From contig NZ_CP053452.2 of the NCBI RefSeq assembly GCF_013128195.2, positions 7,936,001-8,000,000 of the forward strand: a stretch of 64,000 nt of DNA. The letters run 5' to 3'. Each line of letters begins with the position of its first letter. The stretch's first letter is position 1. The position numbers and the translations under genes were made by a program. The notes under the pieces are model-generated. The model was not told where the DNA came from. It did not search any database and saw only the letters and a program-made list of their open reading frames with translations. This document shows positions 8,871 through 18,110 of the stretch, one piece after another. Source of the DNA: Frigoriglobus tundricola (GTDB lineage Bacteria > Planctomycetota > Planctomycetia > Gemmatales > Gemmataceae).

Positions 8871-9335
8871 TCACCGCCGCGGGGCCGGGACCGCGCCCAG
8901 AGGTTGACCGCCCGGCAACCCCGCTCGGCTACCGAAGGCGGTGCCGCCCGACCCACCCGTTCGGCCGAGCCCGAAATTCCCGGCGTAATACTGGTTCTGG
9001 TAGTAGAGGGACTGGTTCTGGAAGCCGAACGCGTGCCCGGTGATGGACGGCTGTTCGGCCGTGGTGTCACCGAAGGAAGAAAACGGTCCGATCGCCACTT
9101 GCCGCTGTAGCTGTTGGATCGAGTCCCCGAACTGCGCTTGCGGACGGACGATCCCGTAATAGTTAACTGCCGGGCTGGCCCCCTGCCGGGTGAGGTTCAG
9201 ATAGTTACCGAACTGTGCCGGCCGCGGGCCGGCGAAGGGGCTTCCGGGCGGCCCGCCCGGCGGCTGGGCGCGGGTGGGCGTTTCGAGTGCGGGCACGGCC
9301 GCAAGGGACAGAGCCGCTAACAGCAAGATCCGCAT
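8871..9335 (-). CDS. Small secreted protein of unknown function
   Basis: 154 residues with a Sec signal peptide (MRILLLAALSLAAVPALETPTRA) and a mature part rich in Gly, Gln, Asn, Phe and Tyr (ENQ-free runs such as FGFQNQSLYYQNQYYAGNFG). AGAGGA is seven bases before the ATG at 9335. No enzyme motif is visible. Composition is like a low-complexity envelope or matrix protein. It follows the Wza-like export lipoprotein by 56 bases on the same strand, so a role in the exported matrix is plausible but unproven. Confidence 0.7.
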   Translation of the reverse strand: MRILLLAALSLAAVPALETPTRAQPPGGPPGSPFAGPRPAQFGNYLNLTRQGASPAVNYYGIVRPQAQFGDSIQQLQRQVAIGPFSSFGDTTAEQPSITGHAFGFQNQSLYYQNQYYAGNFGLGRTGGSGGTAFGSRAGLPGGQPLGAVPAPRR

Positions 9336-9391
9336 ATCTGCGTCCTCTTTAGGAGCGAAAAACGGGCGGTTGCTCGGTCGCCGTCAAGCCA

Positions 9392-10438
9392 TCAGGGTGA
9401 CGTCGTGCCCGTCTTCCCGTTGGTCCGGATGCTGTTCACAGTCGAGCTGCCCAGCAGGGTGACGCCCAACATGCGCTCGATCGGCGAAATGATCCGGGCC
9501 AGCCTCACATCCGTCTCGACCAGCGGGTACGCCTTCACGAGGATTCGGTCACCCGGGAGTATCTGGTAGTTGGTTCGCGTGTCGCCGTCCTGGATGATTG
9601 CCCGCCAGTCGATCGGCATCATTTGGGGAGCGCACCCCTCGGGGCCGGGGCGCGAGAGGCAGATCCGCTTCGGATCGGCCACGGTCGGCAGGCCGTTGAC
9701 CTGGGCGATCCCGTCCAGCACCGTCTCGTTACCCGTTGCGGGCAGGCGCACCACTTGTTGGCCCGCCCCGCCGTATTCGAATACGACGTAGTAGACTTTG
9801 GAATTGTACCCGACTACGTCGAGCGCGACTTCGGGATCTTGGAAATACTTGGAGAGGTGCGTCTCAAAGGCCTCCTTCGCCTGCGCGACTGTTAACCCCA
9901 CCACCGAGACCTCGCCGTAGCTCCCCAGCCCGACCACCCCGTCCGCGCGCACGATGTGGAGCCCGCGGATCTGCTGGGTGCCCCGGGCCTGAACGAGCGA
10001 CACCGTCGCGAGCGGGTCCTTGATTTCCCGTGACATCACCTTGACGACGGCCAACCGTGCCTGTTCGAGCGACAGCCCGGTGACCGAGACCGTTCCGTAG
10101 GGCGCACCCAGATCGATGGTCCCGTCCGGGCCGACACTGAACGGGCCGTTGACGGGACTGGCGGGCAGGGCGTTCGAGACCGACACCCCGACGACGTCGA
10201 GCGGGCGGATCTTGTACGGCGCCTTCGGCACCGCGTTGAGCAGGTCGAGCTGGAGGATGTCGGGCGGTTCGATCACATAGCGCGGGTGACTGACTTTCTG
10301 AAGCTCCCGTGGGACCGGGGCGGGGTCGGTGTTGACCGGCGTCGGGGTCGATTGACAGCCGGCGCTCACCACGAGCACGAGCGCACCAACGACGAACAGC
10401 CTGCCGACGGCGGTTCCCGCTCCTCTTTTGTTCTTCAT
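9392..10438 (-). CDS. Polysaccharide export lipoprotein (Wza/OPX-like)
   Basis: 348 residues from the ATG at 10438 (GAGGG just upstream). A lipoprotein signal ends in LVVSAGC, predicting an acylated Cys. Mature sequence has the polysaccharide export domain (RYVIEPPDILQL, APYKIRPLDVVGVSV, SVGPDGTIDLGAPYGTVSVTGLSLEQA) followed by SLBB-like repeats and a second export-type block (YQILPGDRILVKAYPL). These proteins form the outer-membrane or periplasmic channel for polymer export, partnering a Wzz/BY-kinase such as the one at 1228-3519. It is the first gene of the minus-strand export cluster. Confidence 0.88.
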   Translation of the reverse strand: MKNKRGAGTAVGRLFVVGALVLVVSAGCQSTPTPVNTDPAPVPRELQKVSHPRYVIEPPDILQLDLLNAVPKAPYKIRPLDVVGVSVSNALPASPVNGPFSVGPDGTIDLGAPYGTVSVTGLSLEQARLAVVKVMSREIKDPLATVSLVQARGTQQIRGLHIVRADGVVGLGSYGEVSVVGLTVAQAKEAFETHLSKYFQDPEVALDVVGYNSKVYYVVFEYGGAGQQVVRLPATGNETVLDGIAQVNGLPTVADPKRICLSRPGPEGCAPQMMPIDWRAIIQDGDTRTNYQILPGDRILVKAYPLVETDVRLARIISPIERMLGVTLLGSSTVNSIRTNGKTGTTSP

Positions 10439-10867
10439 GCCGCCCTCGTATCGAATGGCTCGGAGCACGATTCGAACGAGTTATCGGCACAACCCCCACA
10501 CCCCGCTTAACCAATTCATGCATCTAGCCCGTCTGTGAATCTCGCGATATTTCCTCAAGGGCCGCCCCAGACGCTGTGGACGGCGCACCGTAACTGACGT
10601 GGTCCGTTTCGGGCACCTGTCCTTCGAGGTCCGCCCATCAGAGTGAACCAAGCAGACACGATGCTCCGCTAAACGGTTCAATTCGAACGCGCGCGGAGAA
10701 GCGTGGCCGAACCGAAAAGATCGACGCGACCGATTCGTGACGCGTCACCCGACGCGGTTCACGGTCGGACGTGCAATTGGGGGCCATGGTGGGAGAGGCA
10801 ACAAGCGGTGGCTGCAAGATGAAAGTGCCAGGCAGCGTTGTGGGCAGGAGATCCCATAGGACCGGGC
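10439..10867. other. Gap with no gene seen
   Basis: 429 bases between the export lipoprotein start and the stop of the small gene upstream. It should hold the lipoprotein promoter. No convincing open frame, RNA gene or strong inverted repeat was found. Confidence 0.4.
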
Positions 10868-11116
10868 TCACTCGCGCCCGAACCATTGCCGTAACTTCGT
10901 CATGAAAGTCACCTTCGGGCGAGCGGCTCGTTCGGGCTTGGCGAGGAGGACGACTTCGACCCAGCCGGAGCTTTCTTCGTCCCAGACCATCAGCGGAAAC
11001 GATTCCCAGTTCGGAGTGAGGGAATCAAGGTCCGCCCGCACCCGCTCCTGCCAGCCCGGTTGAGTATTATCGAGGAAGGCGCGAACCTCTTCGGCTCGGT
11101 TTCGTGTTGCGATCAT
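10868..11116 (-). CDS. Small hypothetical protein (82 aa)
   Basis: 82 residues, acidic/Trp-rich (MVWDEESSGWVEVVLLAKPE), no signal peptide and no motif I recognise. GGAGGG lies eight bases before the ATG at 11116, which together with normal codon use supports a real gene. It stands alone between two gene-free stretches, so context gives no function. Confidence 0.55.
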   Translation of the reverse strand: MIATRNRAEEVRAFLDNTQPGWQERVRADLDSLTPNWESFPLMVWDEESSGWVEVVLLAKPERAARPKVTFMTKLRQWFGRE

Positions 11117-11752
11117 TTGGCCAACCCTCCAAGCTTCTGGGCAATGTGTGAAGCCTCGGAGAAAGGTAGATTACAGAACCGCCAACGGGAAATGCATTAA
11201 TCCCTTATAGGGCCGATGTCCCAGGAAATGCAATGGCTTCTTGCCTCGGGCGTGAAAAAGACACTTCTCACGCGAACGCACAACCGTCCCGAAGCACGCA
11301 GTGTGCCAAATCGATGTCTCGTGGCTCGTGGACTGCGTTAAGTCGTTTCGAACGATTCACATCGGGAAAGAAAATGACACAACGACCGTACTCGGATGTG
11401 ATTTTGCGACGGGGCTTTGTTTCCGAGATCGTTTAGCGAACTAAGTAAATGCTCACCGCGGCGCCTCCGACTATCGTTGCGACGGCCCTTTAATGTGACT
11501 GGCGATCCTCGCTCGCCATTAAGTCGATTGGGTGTAATCGATTGCGGTTGGGAATCGTAGGGGTGAAACGGTATCAGTGAGAGCACTTGCCAGAAGAGGT
11601 GGCGAAACGGGAGTGAAGTGCCGCGCTGCCTGTCGGAGGAGTCTGTCCGGTCTGACGCGCTAACGGGGAAGTCGCAGTTATGGCTAAACGCCTCGCTCTC
11701 ATTAACCAGCCCCGACTGCTGGTTAATGAAAGAACGCAATACGGAGCGGCCC
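11117..11752. other. Gap, gene-free apart from a hairpin
   Basis: About 640 bases with no convincing gene. GC is lower than the surroundings between about 11160 and 11560. The only structure noted is the inverted repeat at 11699-11729 beyond the peptide transporter. Confidence 0.4.
11699..11729. terminator. Hairpin downstream of the peptide transporter
   Basis: TCATTAACCAGC and GCTGGTTAATGA form 12-bp perfect arms with a 7-base loop. The structure begins 23 bases after the frame-corrected stop codon of the transporter (11753-11755), which supports that stop as the true 3' end. There is no T-run, so it may be a stabilising rather than a terminating hairpin. Confidence 0.5.
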
Positions 11753-13292
11753 TCACCTCACGCCGTGCATCCACTTTTTCAGGATCGGTGACAGCAACAA
11801 GAGGAGCAGCCCGGAGCCGATTGCGAACAGGCCGACGTGGTTAAAGGTATCGAGCGCTTTGTTCATCGTTTCTTCCAGCGTCGCGCCCTTGGGGGGCCGC
11901 GGATTCTCCGGCGATCCACCCGCCGGCCTGTAGCCCGATCGCCGACGACAAAAACCAGAAGCCCATCATGAACCCCACCAGTCGCGCGGGGGCCAACTTG
12001 GTCACCAGTGACAACCCGACCGGTGACAGTGCGAGTTCGCCGAGCGTGTGAAACAGGTAGCACAGGATGAGGAAAATCAGTGGCATGACCCCGTCCACTG
12101 CCGCCCCGCGGCCGAGGTTCAGGATCAGGAAGCCGACCCCGAGGAGCATCAGGCCGAAGGCGAATTTTACTGGTGCGTTCGGTTCGACGTTCTTGCGGGC
12201 CATGATTCCCCACATCAGGGTGAATACTGGTGCCAGCAGGACAATGAACAGCGCGTTCACGGCCTGGAACACGCTCGCCGGGATCGGGTTGCCGAAGACC
12301 GTTTTGTCCACGTTCTCGTCCGTGAACACGTTCAGCGCGCTGCCGGCAAGCTCGAAGAACCCCCAGAACACGCTCGTAAAAAACAGAAGGATGACCAGAA
12401 CCCATATTCGCTGCCGCTCTGCTTTATCATACATAAACGATAAAGCTATCATATATGCGACTGCCCCGCTGCCCAGGGCGATGAGCAGGTAGGTGACGAT
12501 GCTGTTTTTGTAGATGAGGGCGGCGGCAACCGGGACGAACAGGAGGGTGCCAGCGAACACGAGCGGACGCACCGGCAGGCCGGCTACGGCCTTGACCCCG
12601 ACAGCGGGCGGGTCGGCGTGGTCTTCGAGGTAGCCGCAGTGCGAGGTGTACAGGAAGATCCCCAGCCCGGTCACCATGCCGGTTCCGGCGATCAGGAACC
12701 CGTAACTCCACCCCTCGATTTGTGCCACCGCCCCGCACGTCAGGGGGCTGATGAACGCACCGATGTTGATGCCCATGTAGAAGATGGTGAACGCCTGGTC
12801 GCGCCGCGCGTCGCCCTGGGCGTAGAACTTGCCGATCATGCTCGAGATGTTCGGTTTGAAGAACCCGTTCCCGGTCACCAGCAGCGCCAGGCCGAGGTAC
12901 AGCATGTATTCGTTACCCTGCCCGGCCGCCAGCGTGAACTGGCCGCTGGCCATCAGGACCGCCCCCCAGATGATCGAGAGCCGGAACCCCAGCACCTTGT
13001 CCGCGAGGAACCCGCCGGCGAGGGGCGTCAGATACACCATCGCCCCGAACGCCGCGTACACGGCGTACCGGGTCCCCTTGTCCATCGCGAACCCGCCGGC
13101 CGCGAGCTGAGCGCCGAGGTAGAGCACCAGGAACGCTCGCATCCCGTAGTAGCTGAACCGCTCCCAGAGCTCGACCATGAAGAGGAAGAACAGAACTTTC
13201 GGATGCACCTTCCGGTTGGTCGCGATGACGATCGGAATCCAGGCGAACACGAAAAACCAGGCGACCAGCATGATCCAATATTCTTGCCGCAT
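11753..13292 (-). CDS. POT-family proton-dependent oligopeptide transporter, frameshifted near the C-terminus
   Basis: MFS-type permease importing di- and tripeptides with protons. The POT motif ELWERFSYYGMRAFL is near the N-terminus and the PTR2 signature FYMGINIGAFISP is in the middle; about a dozen membrane segments are visible. The start at 13292 (GAGG 8 bases upstream, MRQEYWIM) fits the family better than an earlier in-frame ATG. As sequenced, the frame runs into an unrelated tail and stops at 11841. Removing one base from the C6 run (G6 on the plus strand, 11891-11896) restores KGATLEETMNKALDTFNHVG, a last membrane helix and stop at 11753, giving 512 residues. This is either a sequencing error or a recent mutation. 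Confidence 0.82.
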
Positions 13293-13528
13293 GAACCGGA
13301 CCTCGGGATTGATCGAACGGGTTGCTTCGGGGAGATTGGGGAGAATCCTAACGGCCGTTCCCCCTGTGGGATAGCGCATTCTTCACAAATCGGATCGCTG
13401 ACCGGCGCGGCGAGCCGATTCTTCACACCCGCTTGTTTGGGCCGCGCCGTTGGGTACCATGTCGCCGTGCGGGCCGTGCCGGCCCGAACGCCACCACCCT
13501 CTCGACCCACCGCCGGAGACCTCCCCCC

Positions 13529-14545
13529 ATGTTCCGTCCGCTCGCCGGGCTCGCGGCCCTCGCTCTCGCCGTCGCGGCGCCGGCCGAAGACCCCAAACTG
13601 CCGATGACCATCGGCTCCATCGACCGCAAGGACCCGACGTTCGACGCCCTCGTCCCCAAGGACGCCAAGATCGAGGTCCTGGCCGGCGGGTTCAAGTGGA
13701 CCGAGGGGCCGCTCTGGGACAAGAAGGGCAACGCCCTCTTGTTCACCGACATCCCCAACAACCGCATCGTCCGCTGGTCCGCCAAGGACGGGGTGAGCGA
13801 CTTTCTCAAGCCCAGCGGCTACACCGGTAAGGAGCCGTTCAAGGGGGCCGAGCCGGGCGCGAACGGGCTCGCCTACGACAAGGACGGCGCGCTGGTGCTG
13901 TGCCAGCACGGCGACCGCCGCATCGCCCGGCTCAAGGCCGATAAGACGTTCGAGACGGTGGTCGACAAGTACATGGGCAAGCGGTTCAACAGCCCCAACG
14001 ATCTGGTGTTCGCGAAGAACGGCGACCTGTACTTCACCGACCCGCCCTACGGCCTGCCGGAGCAGATGAAAGACCCGCGGAAGGAGCTCGACTTCCAGGG
14101 CGTCTACAAGCTCTCCGCGAAGGGCGAACTCACGCTGCTCACGAAGGAACTGAGCCGGCCCAACGGGATCGCCCTGTCGCCGGACGAGCGCACCCTTTAC
14201 GTTGCCAACTCCGATCCGGAAAAAGCCATCTGGGTGGCGTTCCCCATCAACGCCGACGGCACGCTCGGGAAGGGCAAACTCGTCCACGACGCGACGGCGG
14301 ACGTGCGGGCCAGCCCGAACAAGGGGCTGCCCGACGGCCTGAAGGTGGACGCGAAGGGGAACATCTTCGCCACGGCCGTGAACGGCGTGTACGTGTTCGC
14401 CCCGGACCACACGCTCCTCGGCCGCATCGTCACCAACGACAAGACCGCCAACTGCGGCTGGGGCGACGACGGCACGGTCCTGTACCTCTGTACCAACGAC
14501 AAGCTCACCCGCGTGAAAACCAGCACGAAGGGGTTGGGGTGGTGA
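13529..14545 (+). CDS. Secreted SMP-30/gluconolactonase-like protein
   Basis: 338 residues from the ATG at 13529 (GGAG upstream), starting MFRPLAGLAALALAVAAPAE, a Sec signal peptide. The body is a six-bladed propeller of the SMP-30/gluconolactonase/LRE type: EGPLWDKKGNALLFTDIPNN, FNSPNDLVFAKNGDLYFTDP, PNGIALSPDERTLYVANSDP and PDGLKVDAKGNIFATAVNG carry the metal-binding Glu/Asn/Asp positions of the family. These enzymes hydrolyse sugar lactones; in planctomycetes many are periplasmic. It faces the peptide transporter divergently (236 bases between starts). The actual lactone substrate is not deducible. Confidence 0.85.
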   Translation: MFRPLAGLAALALAVAAPAEDPKLPMTIGSIDRKDPTFDALVPKDAKIEVLAGGFKWTEGPLWDKKGNALLFTDIPNNRIVRWSAKDGVSDFLKPSGYTGKEPFKGAEPGANGLAYDKDGALVLCQHGDRRIARLKADKTFETVVDKYMGKRFNSPNDLVFAKNGDLYFTDPPYGLPEQMKDPRKELDFQGVYKLSAKGELTLLTKELSRPNGIALSPDERTLYVANSDPEKAIWVAFPINADGTLGKGKLVHDATADVRASPNKGLPDGLKVDAKGNIFATAVNGVYVFAPDHTLLGRIVTNDKTANCGWGDDGTVLYLCTNDKLTRVKTSTKGLGW

Positions 14546-14559
14546 GTGAGAAGGCCGGG

Positions 14560-14652
14560 TTCACCGCCGGGACAGCCGCGGACGCGGGACAAGGAACGAG
14601 GGGCGATTCGAACTCGGCTCTTCTCTGAGTCCCTCGCGGTCCCGGCGGTGAA
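14560..14652. repeat. Inverted repeat after the SMP-30 gene
   Basis: TTCACCGCCGGGA (14560-14572) and TCCCGGCGGTGAA (14640-14652) are exact reverse complements, 14 bases after the SMP-30 stop. Inner parts are partly complementary too. It has the same layout as the other intergenic hairpins in the window. Confidence 0.55.
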
Positions 14653-14802
14653 ATCACTTCGGAAGCGCGCGCCGGTCGCCGCGGGCGTGATCCATCGCCC
14701 CGGTCCGGTCGAGTGAACTCTGCAGTGGGGCGGGTTCTCGGTCGCGTCGGCTGCATCGGTGTGTTAGATTAGCAAACGTCTTCCCGTCTTCGGGGCCGGG
14801 GG

Positions 14803-16662
14803 TTGATCGTGACAAAGCAACTGTTCCTCGCTGTCAGTTTCCTGGGGCTGATTGAGGCCGCGGCGCCCTCGGTCGCGTCGGGAGCGACACCGGACGAGAT
14901 CAAGCGGTCGATCAAGGCCGGCGCCGACGCACTGAGAACGCGGTACGAGCGCGGCGCGCCGGGCGGCGGGGTCGGTGCGGGCGGCGGGATCGGTGCGAGC
15001 GGCGTGAACCAGGTCGGCACCACGTGCCTGGTCGGACTGGCACTGCTGGAGGCCGGCGCACCGGTCAACGATACGGCGGTTAAGGCGATCACCGCCACAG
15101 TCCGGGACGCCGCGTACTCCCAGACCAACACGTATTCGATCGCCCTGTGCCTGATGTACCTGGACCGGCTGGGCGAACCGGCCGACGTGCCCGCCATCCA
15201 GATGCTCGCCGTCCGTCTGCTCGTGGGCCAAACGAGCGCCGGGGGGTGGGGATACGTCTGCATCCCGGCCGTTCCGGCCGACGTCGAACAGCGGTTGCGG
15301 GCGATGAGGCCCGGTGCCGCGGGCAAGCTCCATCCGGACGTCGAGAAGTACGGCCAGGCGCTCACGGCCGCCGCGCAGCAGACGGGCGCCGCGGGCGGGG
15401 ACAACTCGAACACCCAGTTCGCGGTCCTCGGCGTGTGGATGTCGCGCAAGCACGGCGTGCCGGTGGACAACGCGCTGGATCTCGTCGAGAAGCGGTTCGC
15501 CGCGACCCAGGATCAGCAAACGGGGAGCTGGCCGTACTCGGGCGGGGCCGCGCCGGGCAGCCCGGCGATGTACTGCGCGGGCCTCCTGGGGATGGCGACC
15601 GGCGTCGCGCGGCGCGAGGAGCGCCGGCTCAAGGCCGAACTGCAGGCCGGTCCGAAACCGGATGGCAAACCGGCCGACCCGTTCTACAACCCGCCCGCCG
15701 GTGCTGCCCCGCAAAAGCAGCCGGCGCGCCCGGCCGACGGCCGCGATCTCGTTGTCCAGCGCGCCTTCACGGGGCTCGGAGCCTCCTTCGATGATCTCGC
15801 CAGGAACAAGAAGTTGCTCTCCGGTCAGGTCGCACACGGACACGGTGATTACTACTTCTTGTGGTCGCTGGAGCGGGCCGGGGTGGTATACGGCGTGGAC
15901 AAGGTCGGCGGTATCGACTGGTACGCCGTCGGTTCGTCCGCACTCCTTCAGGCGCAAGGTCAGAACGGGTTGTGGAGCCCCGCCGGCTACGGGGCCGACG
16001 TGAACTCCGCGTTCGCGATCCTGTTCCTCTGCAAGTCCAACCTCGCCCGCGACCTGTCCAGTAAAGTTCAAAAGGACCCGACCAACACCGAGCTGCGCGC
16101 GGGACGGGGCGCGTCGGCTGCGGATCTGCTGCCCAACGGCCCGACGGCCCCTGTTGTCCCGGTGAGCGTTCCGGTCATCAACCTGCCCAACCCGACCGGT
16201 GACGAGGCCATCGCCCGCGCGTCCGCCCTGCTGAAGGCGTCCGCGAGCGACTGGGCGAAATTGCTCGCCGAGACCCGTGACGGGAAGGGCCCCAACTACA
16301 CCCGCGCGCTGGTGGTGACCGCGGCCAACGCCGACGCCGGGCGCAAACAGGAGGTGCGCACCGCGCTGGCCGAGCGCTTGTGCCGCATGAGCGCCGCGAC
16401 CCTCCGCGGGATGCTCAAGGCGAACGAGGTCGAACTGCGCCGCGCGGCCGCACTCGCCTGCGCGATGAAAGACGACAAGGGGCACATCCCCGACCTCATC
16501 GACGTACTTGCCGATGCCGACGACGGCGTGGCCCGGGCGGCGAAAGCCGGGCTGAAGAGTCTGACCGGCAAAGATTTCGGCCCCGCGGCCGGCGCTTCCG
16601 CCGGTCAGAAGGCCCTGGCCGTTACCGCGTGGCGCGACTGGTACGCCGCCGAAAAGAAGTAG
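14803..16662 (+). CDS. Secreted prenyltransferase/squalene-cyclase-like toroid protein with C-terminal HEAT repeats
   Basis: About 617-619 residues; the start is TTG at 14803 or, more likely, GTG at 14809 with a G-rich site just upstream. A signal peptide (FLAVSFLGLIEAAAPSVASG) precedes an alpha/alpha toroid with QW-like motifs (SAGGWGYVC, TGSWPYSGG, NGLWSPAGYG) as in squalene-hopene cyclases and prenyltransferases. I see no DXDD catalytic motif, so cyclase activity is doubtful. A Pro-rich linker follows, then a second toroid half (YYFLWSLERAGVVYGV) and a HEAT-like C-terminus (ELRRAAALACAMKDDKGHIP). A paralogue with the same order lies directly downstream. Probably a secreted binding or structural protein; function unknown. 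Confidence 0.8.
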   Translation: MIVTKQLFLAVSFLGLIEAAAPSVASGATPDEIKRSIKAGADALRTRYERGAPGGGVGAGGGIGASGVNQVGTTCLVGLALLEAGAPVNDTAVKAITATVRDAAYSQTNTYSIALCLMYLDRLGEPADVPAIQMLAVRLLVGQTSAGGWGYVCIPAVPADVEQRLRAMRPGAAGKLHPDVEKYGQALTAAAQQTGAAGGDNSNTQFAVLGVWMSRKHGVPVDNALDLVEKRFAATQDQQTGSWPYSGGAAPGSPAMYCAGLLGMATGVARREERRLKAELQAGPKPDGKPADPFYNPPAGAAPQKQPARPADGRDLVVQRAFTGLGASFDDLARNKKLLSGQVAHGHGDYYFLWSLERAGVVYGVDKVGGIDWYAVGSSALLQAQGQNGLWSPAGYGADVNSAFAILFLCKSNLARDLSSKVQKDPTNTELRAGRGASAADLLPNGPTAPVVPVSVPVINLPNPTGDEAIARASALLKASASDWAKLLAETRDGKGPNYTRALVVTAANADAGRKQEVRTALAERLCRMSAATLRGMLKANEVELRRAAALACAMKDDKGHIPDLIDVLADADDGVARAAKAGLKSLTGKDFGPAAGASAGQKALAVTAWRDWYAAEKK

Positions 16663-17038
16663 TGTCGCGACCGCCCACGCGGAGCCGTTTATAAGAACGG
16701 TGGGAACTCGGCCCGTTCGTAACCGGGCCGGGGCCGCGTGGTGCGAAGACCGTCCCGGGCCGGCGTTGAAGAGCGGGAACGAGCCCCTTCTGCGCGTCCG
16801 AGCCGGGACCGTATCACTTTTCAGTGCCCGCGAGAGGCCGGACCGTTACTCGACACGTCAGCGTAACCGTACGGCCTGCAAATCTCACCCCCGCGCCAAC
16901 GCCTTCGCGGTGAATCCGTTGCCGATTACATAGTAGAGTCTCACGTCAGCCGGTCGCCGGTCGTAACGTCGAAAACCCGACTCGCTACGGTCTCCGGCCC
17001 GACGACTTGAGACTCCACTCGCGCCGAGGAGAGGCCAC
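16663..17038. other. Gap between the two toroid-HEAT paralogues
   Basis: 376 bases with no supported gene. It presumably carries the promoter of the second paralogue, whose ATG has a strong GAGGAGAGG four bases upstream. No inverted repeat of note was found. Confidence 0.4.
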
Positions 17039-18091
17039 ATGTCGTTTTTCGCACGCGCTCACGTCTTCGCGGTCACGGTCACTCTCTTCGCGGCTCACCC
17101 TGTTCACGCGGCGACGCCGAAAGAGATCGAGGCGGCCGTCCAGAAGGGCGTCGCGTACCTGCAAAAATCCGCCGGCGACGACCCCGCCGAGCGGGACAAT
17201 GACCGGGTCGGCGCGACCGCGCTTCTCGGCCTTGCGCTCCTCGAGACCGGCACCCCCGCCGACGACCCGGCGGTCAAGAAGGTCACGGCGCGCGTCCGCG
17301 ACGTGTCGTACACGCAAACGCAAACGTACCAGATCGCGCTGTGCGTCCTGTACCTCGACCGCCACGGCGACCCCGCGGACCGCCCGCTCATTCAAATGCT
17401 CGCCGTGCGCCTGCTGGCCGGACAGAACCCCAGCGGCGGATGGACCTACGGGTGCATCGCCCCGGTCCCGCCCGCGACCGAACGCTTTCTCCGCACCAAA
17501 CTCTCCGACGCCACCCTCGTTGCCGGGGGGAAAGAACCCGCCGCACCCAAGCCGCCCGCGCCGACGAAACAGACCGCGGGCAACTCCGGTAAGCCCGCTG
17601 TGTCAGGAAAGCTCCATGCCGATGTGGAGAAGTACCGGCAGGGGCTCCTAGCCGCCGATAACGGACGATGGGTGCCGTTCGACGACAACTCGAACACGCA
17701 GTTCGGCATTCTCGGCGTGTGGACCGCCCGCAAGCACGGTGTCGCCGTCGAACACGCGCTCGACCTGATCGAAAAGCGTTTTCTCGCCTCGCAGGGCACG
17801 TCCGGCGGGTGGCCGTACCGTGGTCCGGCCGCCGGTCCCGATGGCAGCCCGTCGATGACTTGCGCCGGGCTCATCGGACTCGCCACTGCGATCGGTCGCC
17901 GCGAGGACCGCTCGCTCAAGGCCGAAGTGGTGAAGCCGTCCGCACCGGCACCCGCGAAGCCGGCACCCAAGGCGGAGGGGCCGGCGGACCCGACCGACCC
18001 GTTCACGAACCCGCCCCCACCCCCGAGCGAACCGGCGAAGAAGGCCGACGCGCCCGGCCGCCCCGAAGGCCCGCAAGCCCGACACCCGTGA
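17039..18091 (+). CDS. Toroid-HEAT paralogue, N-terminal part (frameshifted gene)
   Basis: 350 codons in this frame. A Sec signal peptide (MSFFARAHVFAVTVTLFAAHPVHA) is followed by the same alpha/alpha toroid as the upstream gene, with matching motifs NPSGGWTYGC and TSGGWPYRGP and the same block DDNSNTQFGILGVW. It ends in a Pro-rich linker and a stop at 18089-18091. In the paralogue the linker runs straight into the second toroid half; here that half lies in another frame starting at once downstream. Joining them needs loss of one base near GCGCCCGGCCGCCCC (about 18046-18065), giving a 654-residue protein. The break is therefore a single-base insertion, real or artefactual. Confidence 0.72.
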   Translation: MSFFARAHVFAVTVTLFAAHPVHAATPKEIEAAVQKGVAYLQKSAGDDPAERDNDRVGATALLGLALLETGTPADDPAVKKVTARVRDVSYTQTQTYQIALCVLYLDRHGDPADRPLIQMLAVRLLAGQNPSGGWTYGCIAPVPPATERFLRTKLSDATLVAGGKEPAAPKPPAPTKQTAGNSGKPAVSGKLHADVEKYRQGLLAADNGRWVPFDDNSNTQFGILGVWTARKHGVAVEHALDLIEKRFLASQGTSGGWPYRGPAAGPDGSPSMTCAGLIGLATAIGRREDRSLKAEVVKPSAPAPAKPAPKAEGPADPTDPFTNPPPPPSEPAKKADAPGRPEGPQARHP

Positions 18092-18110
18092 CGCCGCCGT
18101 CAAGCGGGGC

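Noticed and set aside
13028..14410. 460-codon minus frame opposite the SMP-30 gene and part of the transporter
   Set aside because: SMP-30 motifs on the plus strand are clear; the minus frame is an artefact of high GC.
14764..16485. 573-codon minus frame opposite the first toroid-HEAT gene
   Set aside because: Shadow frame; the plus strand has a signal peptide, repeat motifs and a paralogue.
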